A DNA stretch of 64,000 nt from Novilysobacter_A longmucuonensis. Its GTDB lineage: Bacteria; Pseudomonadota; Gammaproteobacteria; Xanthomonadales; Xanthomonadaceae. The notes below the pieces were generated by a model that saw only the letters and a program-made list of their open reading frames with translations, was not told the DNA's origin and did no database searches. Below are positions 49,138 through 58,000 of the stretch, in pieces (position 1 is the stretch's first letter; every line of letters begins with the position of its first letter). The stretch spans positions 186,001-250,000 of the forward strand of contig NZ_JBJMAW010000003.1 of NCBI RefSeq assembly GCF_046600735.1, in the 5' to 3' direction. The position numbers and the translations under genes are program-made.

Positions 49138-50010
49138 CTACTCGTCGACCAGCTCGCCACCGGCCAGGAAGCTCCAGGTCCGGGTCACGTGCAGGATGTC
49201 CGGATCGTCCTGGGTCTCGGGCAGCGGCGGGTAGGGTTCGGCCAGCCGCGCGATGCGCAGCGCGGAGGCGTCCAGCAGCGCGATCCCGCTGGAGCGCACG
49301 ATCTGTGCGTTTTCGACGCTGCCGTCGCGGCGGATCGCCACGCTGATCACGACCTGCCCGGCAAGCCGGCGGCGGCGAGCCTCGTCGGGGTAGTTAAGGT
49401 TGCCGACGCGCTCGACCCGGGTCACCCAGTCGCGCAGGTAGGCGGCCCACGCGTATTCCTGGGTGCTGGCCGAGACGAACTTGCGCTTGGGCCGCTTGGC
49501 GTACTGCTCCGAGCGCAGGTGGATTTCGGCGGCCAGCCGCGCCATCGCCATGTCGCGCTCGATCTTCTCGCGGCCCGGCGGCAGAAGCTGCTCGCTCGGG
49601 GTCGGCGTGGCCTGGGGCGTCGGCGTGAGCGCCTCACCGCGCGTGCTGCTGATGATGCGTGCCTGCGGCGGCGGTTGCGGCAGCGGTGACTGCGCACGCA
49701 GCGGTCGCGGCGCGATGCCGGGCTCGGCCTGTGGCGCGGGTCCCGATTGCGGCGAGCGCGGCCGCCTGCTCTGGTCGTGCTCGCCGCCGCCCTGGTTGCT
49801 GGCCTGGGCGAGAAAGTCGGCCTGCTGCTGGGTGAGCGGACTCTGCGTCTGGGTCAGGATCACGTCGAGCGTCGGCATCACCGGCGCGGCGCTGTCCAGC
49901 GCAAACCCGACACCGAGCAGCAGCACGCCGTGCACCAGCAAGGACAGCACCAGGGTGGCGGTCAGTCGCTGGTTTTCGCCGATGGCTGGGGGCGCCGCGG
50001 CTGCGTTCAT
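49138..50010 (-). CDS. energy transducer TonB-like protein next to gshB
   Basis: A 290-residue TonB-type protein. One N-terminal helix (ATLVLSLLVHGVLLLGVGFA) anchors it, then a Pro/Gln/Ser-rich periplasmic spacer, and a C-terminal TonB domain (YPDEARRRRLAGQVVISVAI and GSVENAQIVRSSGIALLDAS). Its start overlaps the gshB stop. In Pseudomonas aeruginosa the orthologous place (PA0406, tonB3, beside gshB and pilG) is needed for twitching motility and pilus assembly; the same order here suggests a shared role. It is transcribed away from pilG. Confidence 0.88.
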   Translation of the reverse strand: MNAAAAPPAIGENQRLTATLVLSLLVHGVLLLGVGFALDSAAPVMPTLDVILTQTQSPLTQQQADFLAQASNQGGGEHDQSRRPRSPQSGPAPQAEPGIAPRPLRAQSPLPQPPPQARIISSTRGEALTPTPQATPTPSEQLLPPGREKIERDMAMARLAAEIHLRSEQYAKRPKRKFVSASTQEYAWAAYLRDWVTRVERVGNLNYPDEARRRRLAGQVVISVAIRRDGSVENAQIVRSSGIALLDASALRIARLAEPYPPLPETQDDPDILHVTRTWSFLAGGELVDE

Positions 50011-51095
50011 GCGCGCGCGTCGGGACCCGGGACCGGGGACCGGGGACCCGGAAAAGCGGATTCGTGGTGATCCGGTCGCATCGCATCCGGCGGCAGGTGC
50101 TGCGCTTGCTCTTGCTCTTTCCCCGGTCCCCGGTCCCCGGTCCCCGGTCCCGGATGCCGCGCCTCGATCGCATCAAACAGATCGCCCGCGATATTCAGCC
50201 CGAACTGCGCATCGAGTTCGCGGATGCAGGTCGGGCTGGTGACGTTGACCTCGGTCAGGTAGTCGCCGATCACGTCCAGGCCGACAAACACCATGCCGCG
50301 GCGTTTCATCTCCGGGCCGACCTGCGCGGCGATCCAACGGTCGCGCTCGCTCAGCGGGCGGCCTTCGCCGCGGCCGCCGGTGGCCAGGTTGCCGCGGAAC
50401 TCGTCGCCCTGCGGAATACGCGCCAGGCAGTAGTCCACCGGTTCGCCGTCGACCAGCAGGATGCGTTTGTCGCCGGTGGTGATCTCGGGAATGTAGCGCT
50501 GCGCCATCGCCAGGCTGTGACCGCCATTGGTCAGCGTCTCCAGGATCACGTTGAGGTTGGCTTCGCCCCGGCTGGCGCGGAAGATCGAACGCCCGCCCAT
50601 ACCGTCCAGCGGCTTGAGCACCGCCTGGCCGTGTTCGCCGACGAAGGCCTTAAGCGTGGCGATGTCCCGGGTGACCACGGTCGGCGGGCAGCACTGCGGA
50701 AACAGCAGCGCGGCCAGTTTCTCGTTGTAGTCGCGCAATCCCTGCGGGTCGTTGACCACCCGCGCGCCGGCCTGCTGGGCGATGCCGAGGATCTGGGTGT
50801 CGTGGATGTATTCGGCGTCGACCGGCGGGTCCTTGCGCATCAGCACGACGTGGCCGTGGCCAAGCGCGACCTGGGTCATCGGGCCGAGCTCGAACCAGCC
50901 CTCGGCGTCCTCGCGCACCCGCAGCGGCGCGGTCCAGGCCATCGCCGCGCCATCGCGCAGTCCGAGCCCGCCGGGCCGCACGTAGTGCAGGCGGTGACCG
51001 CGGCGCTGCGCTTCGAGCAGCATCGCGAAAGTGGAGTCCTTGGCGATCCTGATCGAGCCGATCGGATCCATCACGACGACGATGTCGAGCGGCAT
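50007..51095 (-). CDS. gshB: glutathione synthetase with repeat-derived C-terminal extension
   Basis: ATP-grasp enzyme that joins gamma-glutamylcysteine and glycine. It starts MPLDIVVVMDPIGSIRIAKD, has KPLDGMGGRSIFR, and ends the core with LTEVNVTSPTCIRELDAQFG. The frame is 362 residues, while the family is usually about 315. The extra ~45 residues (GPGTGDRGPGKEQEQAQHLP... FPGPRSPVPGPDARA) are encoded by the repeat element at 50021-50153. The stop codon TGA overlaps the ATG of the tonB-like gene. Whether the extension is tolerated as a flexible tail is unknown. Confidence 0.94.
   Translation of the reverse strand: MPLDIVVVMDPIGSIRIAKDSTFAMLLEAQRRGHRLHYVRPGGLGLRDGAAMAWTAPLRVREDAEGWFELGPMTQVALGHGHVVLMRKDPPVDAEYIHDTQILGIAQQAGARVVNDPQGLRDYNEKLAALLFPQCCPPTVVTRDIATLKAFVGEHGQAVLKPLDGMGGRSIFRASRGEANLNVILETLTNGGHSLAMAQRYIPEITTGDKRILLVDGEPVDYCLARIPQGDEFRGNLATGGRGEGRPLSERDRWIAAQVGPEMKRRGMVFVGLDVIGDYLTEVNVTSPTCIRELDAQFGLNIAGDLFDAIEARHPGPGTGDRGPGKEQEQAQHLPPDAMRPDHHESAFPGPRSPVPGPDARA
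50021..50153. repeat. composite repeat element forming the 3' end of gshB
   Basis: The left array is CGGGACCCGGGACCGGGGAC with two more units (50021-50051). The right array is CCCCGGTCCCCGGTCCCCGG continuing to 50153. About 70 bases lie between. The arrays are inverted relative to each other, as in the DinG-like gene, and the whole element is read as gshB codons on the minus strand. Confidence 0.93.
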
Positions 51096-51312
51096 GGGCG
51101 AGCCGTGGTGGAAAGCTACGCCGATGGTAGCAGGCGGGCCGGACGGGACTCCGTGGCCGATGCGCCGCGCGCCCCGGGGGCACGCCGCTTGCGTGGGCCG
51201 GCTGCCGCGGTCACAAAGCGCCTCTTTGCGACCCTTTGCGACAGCCGCAGTCGCGCCGGCGGCGGACGGGTGCTGGTTGCCGCATTCACAATCGCGATAC
51301 GGCACGCCGTGC

Positions 51313-51341
51313 TTGACAGCGTGCGTGCAGCTTGGAATAAA
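51313..51341 (+). promoter_or_regulatory. candidate promoter of the pil-chp operon
   Basis: TTGACA (51313-51318) with AATAAA (51336-51341), spacing 17, about 55 bases before the pilG ATG. The rest of the 300-base gap to gshB has no gene, only GC-rich sequence with CTTTGCGACCCTTTGCGACA, a short direct repeat at about 51223-51245. No operator is recognised. Confidence 0.45.
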
Positions 51342-51395
51342 GGCACCATCGCGAAACGCCACCAACGAGTGGCGACCGCACCAGGGGAATTCTGA

Positions 51396-51809
51396 ATGCT
51401 CGACGAGAGCCGCAGCGGCAGTCTCGACGGTTTGCGGGTCATGGTCATCGATGACTCGAAAACGATCCGTCGTACCGCCGAGACATTGCTCAAGCGCGAA
51501 GGCTGCGACGTGGCTACCGCCACCGACGGCTTCGAGGCCTTGGCCAAGATCGCCGACCAGCAGCCGCAGATCATCTTCGTGGACATCATGATGCCGCGGC
51601 TGGACGGCTATCAGACCTGCGCGCTGATCAAGAACAACCAGTTGTTCAGGAGCACGCCGGTGATCATGCTGTCGTCCAAGGACGGCTTGTTCGACAAGGC
51701 GCGTGGCCGCATCGTCGGCTCCGAGCAGTACCTGACCAAACCATTCACGCGCGAGGAACTCCTCGGCGCGATCCGCACGCACGTATCCGACGGCGTACGC
51801 AACGCCTGA
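51396..51809 (+). CDS. pilG: twitching motility response regulator PilG
   Basis: A single receiver domain of 137 residues with the acidic pair MVIDDSKTIRRT (Asp ~19-20), the phosphoacceptor Asp63 in FVDIMMPRLDG and Lys115 in QYLTKPF. A short N-terminal extension precedes it. PilG is phosphorylated by ChpA and promotes pilus extension through PilB and cAMP signalling in Pseudomonas. It is the first gene of a co-directional run that reaches 63231. Upstream, gshB and the tonB-like gene point the other way, as in P. aeruginosa. Confidence 0.95.
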   Translation: MLDESRSGSLDGLRVMVIDDSKTIRRTAETLLKREGCDVATATDGFEALAKIADQQPQIIFVDIMMPRLDGYQTCALIKNNQLFRSTPVIMLSSKDGLFDKARGRIVGSEQYLTKPFTREELLGAIRTHVSDGVRNA

Positions 51810-51828
51810 CCGGGGGGCAAGGCATCCA

Positions 51829-52194
51829 ATGGCACGCATTCTTCTGATCGAGGACTCGCCGACTGACACGGCGGTCCTGACCCAACTGCTCGAGCGCAAT
51901 GGCCACCAGGTCATGGCCTCGGGCAGTGCCGAGGACGGCATCGAGACCTGTCGCCGAGAGCAGCCCGACCTGGTCCTGATGGACGTGATCCTGCCGGGCA
52001 TGAACGGCTTCCAGGCCACCCGGGCGCTGTCGCGCGACACCGACACCAAGGCGATCCCGGTGCTGATCGTCAGCACCAAGGGCATGGACACCGACAAGGC
52101 CTGGGGGCTGCGCCAGGGCGCCAAGGACTACATCGTCAAGCCGCCGCGCGAAGACGAACTGATCGCACGCATCAACGACCTGCTGGGCGATTGA
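51829..52194 (+). CDS. pilH: twitching motility response regulator PilH
   Basis: A receiver-only protein of 121 residues: acidic pair LLIEDSPTDT, phosphoacceptor Asp52 in VLMDVILPGMNGFQ and Lys104 in DYIVKPPRE. PilH acts as a phosphate sink or retraction regulator opposing PilG. It starts 20 bases after the pilG stop. Its adjacent position to pilG and the shorter N-terminus support PilH rather than another CheY-like protein. Confidence 0.92.
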   Translation: MARILLIEDSPTDTAVLTQLLERNGHQVMASGSAEDGIETCRREQPDLVLMDVILPGMNGFQATRALSRDTDTKAIPVLIVSTKGMDTDKAWGLRQGAKDYIVKPPREDELIARINDLLGD

Positions 52195-52213
52195 CGATGC
52201 CGGGGCCGCTTTC

Positions 52214-52786
52214 ATGGGCGTGGAACGCACGGTGACGCAGCACATGAGTCCCTTCGAGGTGCTGTCGGACTATGAGCGCCGCAGCCTCGCGCATGTCGCC
52301 GGCCTGCCCGAGCAGCTCGATGCGCCGGGCCTGTGGCGCGGCGTCGGCTACCGCATCGGCGAGCGCCGGCTGGCCTCGGGCTTCGAGGAGGTGCGCGAGA
52401 TCCTGCCGTTGCCGCAGGTCACCCCGGTGCCAGGCGCGCAGCCATGGATGCTGGGCCTGGCCAACGTGCGCGGCAACCTGCTGCCGATCGTCGACCTCAA
52501 GCAGTTCCTCGAAGGCGAGCGCACGGTGCTGCACGACGGCCAGCGCATCCTGCTGGTGCGCCAGCCCGGTGGCGACGTCGCGGTGCTGATCGACGAACTG
52601 TTCGGCCAGCGCAGCTTCAACGAGCAGCAGCAGATCTCAGACGAGCAGGTCGAAGCCGAACAACTCGCCGCCGGCCGCTACACCCACTTCATCGACCGGG
52701 CCTACCGCCTGGGGGACCAGCCGTGGGGGGTGTTCAGCCTCGAGCGGCTCGCCCGTACGCCCGAATTCCGACAAGCCGCGGCGTAA
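52214..52786 (+). CDS. pilI: CheW-like adaptor PilI
   Basis: A CheW-fold adaptor of 190 residues with PFEVLSDYERRSLAHVAGLP, then EILPLPQVTPVPGAQPWMLG and GLANVRGNLLPIVDLKQFL, which are the typical CheW contact segments. It couples the receptor PilJ to the kinase ChpA. The start at ATG 52214 gives a short leader before the conserved region; ATG 52244 is also possible. It begins 20 bases after pilH, suggesting tight co-translation within the operon. Confidence 0.92.
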   Translation: MGVERTVTQHMSPFEVLSDYERRSLAHVAGLPEQLDAPGLWRGVGYRIGERRLASGFEEVREILPLPQVTPVPGAQPWMLGLANVRGNLLPIVDLKQFLEGERTVLHDGQRILLVRQPGGDVAVLIDELFGQRSFNEQQQISDEQVEAEQLAAGRYTHFIDRAYRLGDQPWGVFSLERLARTPEFRQAAA

Positions 52787-52846
52787 GCCTTCATCGCGCC
52801 CGATCAATAAACCCTCTGCCGCAAACGCATCACACCGAGGTCGAAC

Positions 52847-54868
52847 ATGAGCACTGAGATGAATTCCGCAGCCGGCAAGGTCCGCAACCTCGGCGTCAAC
52901 ACCTGGTTGGTGGTGCTGGGCCTGGCGGTGCTGGTGTTCGGCCTCAACACCGGTTACGCAACCTGGAAAGCCGCGCGCCTGGGCGGTGCCAGCAGCGCGG
53001 CCTCCGATTTGCGCGTGTTCTCGCAGCAGCTCGCCAACCAGGGCCGCGAGGCCGCCGCCGGCGATGCCGAGGCCTTCTCCGCGTTCAAGGCGACCAAGGC
53101 CGAGATCGACCAGGCGGTCAGCCAGCTCAACAGCGACTTCGGCGCCGAGCCCGGCGTGGCCGACCCGATCGAGACCGTGAGCACCACCTGGGTCGACCTC
53201 GGGGAAAACGCCGAACAGGTGATCGCCAGCGAGCGTGCGGTGATGGCGCTGGCCGGCAACGCCGAAAGCTTCGCCGACCAGGTGCCGCAGCTGCAGGCGC
53301 GCCTGGACGAGCTGGTCCGCGCGATGTCGACCAGCGGTTCGCCGTCCTCGCAGGTCTACTACGCGCTGCGCCAGGTCGTGCTGTCGGGCACCATGGATCG
53401 CCGCCTGACCGAGATCCGCGCCGGTGGCCCCGGCGCCGCGGCCGCGGGCGAAGGCCTGATGCGCGACGCGGCCGTGTTCGGCAACGTGCTGGCCGGATTG
53501 CGCGAGGGCGACGAGTCGCTCGGCGTGACCGCGCTCAGCAACGCCAACGCGGTGGCCGCGCTGGGCCAGGCCGAGAGCTTGTGGCTGGACATGAAGGAGG
53601 ACCTCGACGCGATCCTCGCGACCGCCGAGAACCTGTTCCGCGCCCAGGCCGCCGCCGATGCGATCACGGTCGGCTCCGACCAGTTGCTGGCCGACGCCGA
53701 GCGCGTGTTCGATGCCTTCACCGCATTCGGCTCGCTGCGCGACACCAGCATCCTGGGCAACCTGTGGATCAGCCTGATCTCCGGTGCGCTCGGACTGCTG
53801 GCGATCGCCGGCCTGCTGGTCTCGCTCAACCGCGCCCAGCAGAAGCGCTACCAGACCACCAAGGAACTCAACGACCGCAACCAGGAGGCGATCATGCGCC
53901 TGCTGGACGAAATGGGTTCGCTCGCGGAAGGCGACCTCACCGTCAAGGCCACCGTCACAGAGGACATGACCGGCGCGATCGCCGACTCGATCAACTTCGC
54001 GGTCGAGCAGCTGCGCAGCCTGGTGCAGACGATCACCGACACCTCGGTGCAGGTCGCCTCCAGCGCGCAGGAGACGCAGGCCACCGCCATGCACCTGGCC
54101 GAGGCCGCCGAGCACCAGGCGCAGGAAATCTCCTCCGCGTCGGGGCGCATCAGCGAAATCGCCGCCAGCATCGACCAGGTGTCGAAGAACTCGGCCGAGT
54201 CGGCCGAGGTGGCGCAGCGCTCGGTGCAGATCGCCACCAAGGGCGCCGGCGTGGTGCGCCAGACCATCCAGGGCATGGACAGCATCCGCGACCAGATCCA
54301 GGAAACCTCCAAGCGCATCAAGCGCTTGGGCGAGTCCTCGCAGGAGATCGGCTCGATCGTCGAACTGATCAACGACATCTCCGAGCAGACCAACATTCTG
54401 GCGCTGAACGCCGCGATCCAGGCGGCCTCCGCCGGTGAAGCCGGTCGCGGCTTCGCGGTCGTGGCCGACGAAGTGCAGCGCCTGGCCGAACGCGCCTCCA
54501 ATGCGACCAAGCGCATCGAGACGCTGGTGCAGACCATTCAGTCCGATACCAACGAAGCGGTCAGCTCGATGGAGCAGACGACCTCGGAAGTGGTCGCCGG
54601 TGCGCGCCTGGCCGAGGACGCCGGTACCGCGCTGGGCGAGATCGAAAAGGTGTCGTCGGATCTGTCCGGTTTGATTCAAGGCATCTCGACCGCGGCGCAG
54701 CAGCAGTCCGGCGCCGCGGCCAACATCACCCAGACCATGCACACGATCCAGCAGATCACCTCCCAGACCACACAGGGTGCCAACCAGACCGCCGAGTCGA
54801 TCGGAAACCTGGCGCAGCTGGCCGCCGACCTGCGCCGTTCGGTTGCCGACTTCAAGCTGCCGGCGTGA
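52847..54868 (+). CDS. pilJ: methyl-accepting chemotaxis protein PilJ
   Basis: A 673-residue receptor. TM1 is WLVVLGLAVLVFGLNTGYAT, followed by a periplasmic PilJ-type helical domain, TM2 near residue 305 (LWISLISGALGLLAIAGLLV), HAMP, and a cytoplasmic signalling domain. Its tip carries ELINDISEQTNILALNAAIQ followed by the EAGRGFAVVADEVQRLA hairpin. PilJ senses pilin or surface contact and controls ChpA. There is no C-terminal pentapeptide for tethering CheR, and the operon has no pilK, so whether it is methylated is doubtful. Confidence 0.95.
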   Translation: MSTEMNSAAGKVRNLGVNTWLVVLGLAVLVFGLNTGYATWKAARLGGASSAASDLRVFSQQLANQGREAAAGDAEAFSAFKATKAEIDQAVSQLNSDFGAEPGVADPIETVSTTWVDLGENAEQVIASERAVMALAGNAESFADQVPQLQARLDELVRAMSTSGSPSSQVYYALRQVVLSGTMDRRLTEIRAGGPGAAAAGEGLMRDAAVFGNVLAGLREGDESLGVTALSNANAVAALGQAESLWLDMKEDLDAILATAENLFRAQAAADAITVGSDQLLADAERVFDAFTAFGSLRDTSILGNLWISLISGALGLLAIAGLLVSLNRAQQKRYQTTKELNDRNQEAIMRLLDEMGSLAEGDLTVKATVTEDMTGAIADSINFAVEQLRSLVQTITDTSVQVASSAQETQATAMHLAEAAEHQAQEISSASGRISEIAASIDQVSKNSAESAEVAQRSVQIATKGAGVVRQTIQGMDSIRDQIQETSKRIKRLGESSQEIGSIVELINDISEQTNILALNAAIQAASAGEAGRGFAVVADEVQRLAERASNATKRIETLVQTIQSDTNEAVSSMEQTTSEVVAGARLAEDAGTALGEIEKVSSDLSGLIQGISTAAQQQSGAAANITQTMHTIQQITSQTTQGANQTAESIGNLAQLAADLRRSVADFKLPA

Positions 54869-55067
54869 GGGGCGGGGAGTCGCGCCGGCGGCGCCCGGGA
54901 GGCAGTCAGTCGCGCCTGCGGCGCTGTGAGTAATCAATCGCGCCTTCGGCGCTGTCAGTAGGTTCAGTCGGTCAGTCAGTGGATTCCAGTTCAGTGAATG
55001 TTTTTACTCACTATTTGCAGGCGGCGCAGCCGCCGACTGACAGCCCGCATCGCGGGCGACTGACCGC
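54869..55067. repeat. pilJ-chpA gap with imperfect palindromic repeats
   Basis: The gap contains related hairpins: GTCGCGCCGGCGGCGCC, then CAGTCGCGCCTGCGGCGCTG and AATCGCGCCTTCGGCGCTGT, an approximate 27-base tandem repeat, plus CAGTCGGTCAGTCAGTGG. Further on are GCAGGCGGCGCAGCCGCC and CCCGCATCGCGGG, each followed by GACTGAC. In Pseudomonas this place holds pilK. No methyltransferase frame or fragment is visible. Confidence 0.8.
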
Positions 55068-55082
55068 ATGCGGAGCAGCGCG

Positions 55083-58000
55083 ATGACCGTGATGCGCGAT
55101 GCCATCGACACCACCACGCTCGGCTGGATCAAGCCCGAGCTCGACCAGACCTTGCGCCAGGCGCGCGAGGAGATTGAGGCGTTCGCCGAAAACCCGTCCG
55201 ACGGCGCGCGCATGCGCGCCTGCGCCGGCCACCTGCACCAGGTGCACGGCACGCTGCGCATGGTCGAGCTGTACGCCCCGGCGATGGTCGCCGAGGAGAT
55301 GGAGCGCCTAGCGTTGGCGCTGCAGCACGGCGAGGTCGGCGGACGCGACGACGCCTGCGCGGTGCTGATGCGCGGCGTGGTGCAGCTGCCCGACTACCTG
55401 GAGCGCCTGCAGGGTGGGCACCGCGACATTCCGATCGTGCTGTTGCCGTTGCTCAACGAGCTACGCGCGACCCGCGGCGAATCGGGCCTGAACGAAAGCG
55501 TGCTGTTCGCGCCGAACCTGGACCGGCCGTTGCCCGCGCACCTGCCGGCGCCAGTGCCGAGCGCGATGGCGCCGGCAACCACGCCGCACCTGGCCGATTT
55601 CCGCGCGGCGCTGGCGGCGTGGCCGGAAGATGGCGCGCCGGCCGACCCGGCGCGGCTGGCCGCGGCGGTCGACGGCATGCTGGCCGACGTCTCGGTCGAG
55701 CCGCTGCGGCGCATGCTGTGGGTGGCCTCGTCGGTCGCCGGCGCACTGCGCGACGGCGCCCTGCCGGCGACGCGTGCGCTGCGCCAGGCCTTCGGCGGCG
55801 TCGAGCGCGAAGCCCGGCAAATGCTCGAGGGCGATGATTTCAGCGGCCCGCGCAGCGAACCGGCGGCCGAGCCGACCCGCCAACTGCTCTACCACGTCGC
55901 CCACAGCGACGGCGGGCATCCGGCGCTGGACGATCTGCGCCAGACCTTCGACCTCAGTGTGCAGGCGCCGAGCGAATCGGAGATCGAGCATGCCCGCGGC
56001 AGCCTCAGCGGCCGCAACCGCGCGCTGCTCGACACCGTCTCGGCCGCGATCAAGGAAGACCTGCTGCGGGTCAAGGACGCGCTGGACCTGTACCTGCGCA
56101 CCCACCAGACCGACATCGGCGAGTTGCGTCCGCAGGTCGAGGCGCTGGACCGCGTCGGCGACACCCTCGGCATGATGGGCCTGGGCATCGCGCGTGGCGT
56201 GGTGCAGCAGCAGCGCGACGCGATGCACGAGATCGTCTCCGGCCAGCGCGCCGCTGACGAAAGCGCGCTGCTCGACGTGGCCGGCGCCCTGCTTTACGTC
56301 GACGCCTCGCTGGACGACCAGGTCTCGCGCCTGGGCCTGCCCGAGGACAAGGCCGACGAGGACCTGCTGGCCGGTGAATCGCGCAAGGTGCTGGAAGTGG
56401 TCGTGCGCGAGGCGATCGCCAACTTCGGCGACGCGCGCCAGTCGTTCGTGGCGTTCGTGGAGACCAACTGGGACCACGCCGAGCTGACCGACGTGCCCCG
56501 CCTGCTCGATGAGGTTGGCGGCGCATTGCGCATCATCGAGCTGCCGCAACCGGCGGAGTACCTGGTCGGCATCAAGCGCTATGCCGAGGTCGAGCTGATC
56601 GCCCGCAAGCGCGTGCCCAACGGACAGCAGTTGGACACCATCGCCGATGCGCTGGCCAGTATCGAGTACTACCTCGAGGCGGTGCGCGAGCAGCGCCCGA
56701 ACCGCGCCCGGATCCTCGACATCGCCCGCCAGAGCCTGGAGTCGTTGGGCTACTGGCCGGTGCCGGACACCGCTGGCGAGACCCACGAGCCGGTCACGGA
56801 GATTCCGCGCGGCAGCGATTTCTCCGAGATCGAGCCGTCGCAAGCACCGACGGTCGACAGCGCTTCGCCCGGCAGTTCCGGCGATGCAGCCACGCCGGTC
56901 GCTTCGCCGCAACAACCGGCGACGCCCAAGCCCGCGCCCGCCGAACCCGCGCCGACGGCGGAATTGATGCCCGGCACTGCACAGCCCGCCGCCGGCGGAT
57001 TTGAGCACAGCGACGACATTGACGACGAGATCCGCGAGGTCTTCCTGGAAGAACTCGAGGAGGAGATCGCCAATCTCGGCCAGATGCTGCCGCCCTGGCG
57101 TGCCGCACCGGACAACGCCGAGCTGCTGCGCCCGATCCGCCGCGTGTTCCACACGCTCAAGGGCAGCGGCCGGCTGGTCGGCGCCAAAACCCTGGGCGAG
57201 TTCAGCTGGAAGGTCGAGAACATGCTCAACCGCGTGCTTGATGGCACGCGCGGCGCATCGCCGGCGGTGATCGCGCTGGTCGGGCAAGCCCACCAGGTCC
57301 TGCCGCAGCTGCATGCGGCACTGCATGGCAGCGCTTCGATCAGCGCCGACCTGGCCGGGATCCAGGCGGTTGCCGACCGCCTGGCCGCCGGCGAAGAAGT
57401 GCTGTACACCCCGCCCGAGCCGGTGGCGGCAGAACCCGGGCTTCCCGACGAGGGAACCGGCGTGGCCGATGGCGATACGGCCGCCGCGGATGGCGAGCAG
57501 GCCGCGGCAGACGCGCCCGACACCGCGGAGCAGGCCGCTGACCAGGCCGATGCGCCTGCGCCCGAGGACCTCCCCGGCGTGCCGGCGTCGGTCGACCCGG
57601 TGCTGCTGGAAATCCTCGGCACCGAGGTCAACGGCCACCTGGCCACGATCGAGCAGTGGCTCGCCGCCGCACAGGTCGCGCCGCGTCCGGCCGACGACCG
57701 CCTGCAACGCGCGATCCACACGCTCAACGGCGCCTTCGCGATGACCGAAGTGCCGGTGATCACCGAAATCACCGGGCCGACCGAAGCCTACGTCAAGCGC
57801 CTGCTGGCGGCCGGCACCCCCGCCAGCATCGAGGGCGTGGCCGCGATGGCCGCGGTATCGGCGGCCATCGAGCGCACCCTGAGCGCGCTGCAGTCCGATA
57901 ATCCGCGGGTGCCGGTGTTCGAAGGCCTCGCTGACCGCATGGCGGCGCTGCGCGACGAATTGCCCGACGCGCGCGCGATGCGACCCTACGAGGACGAGCA

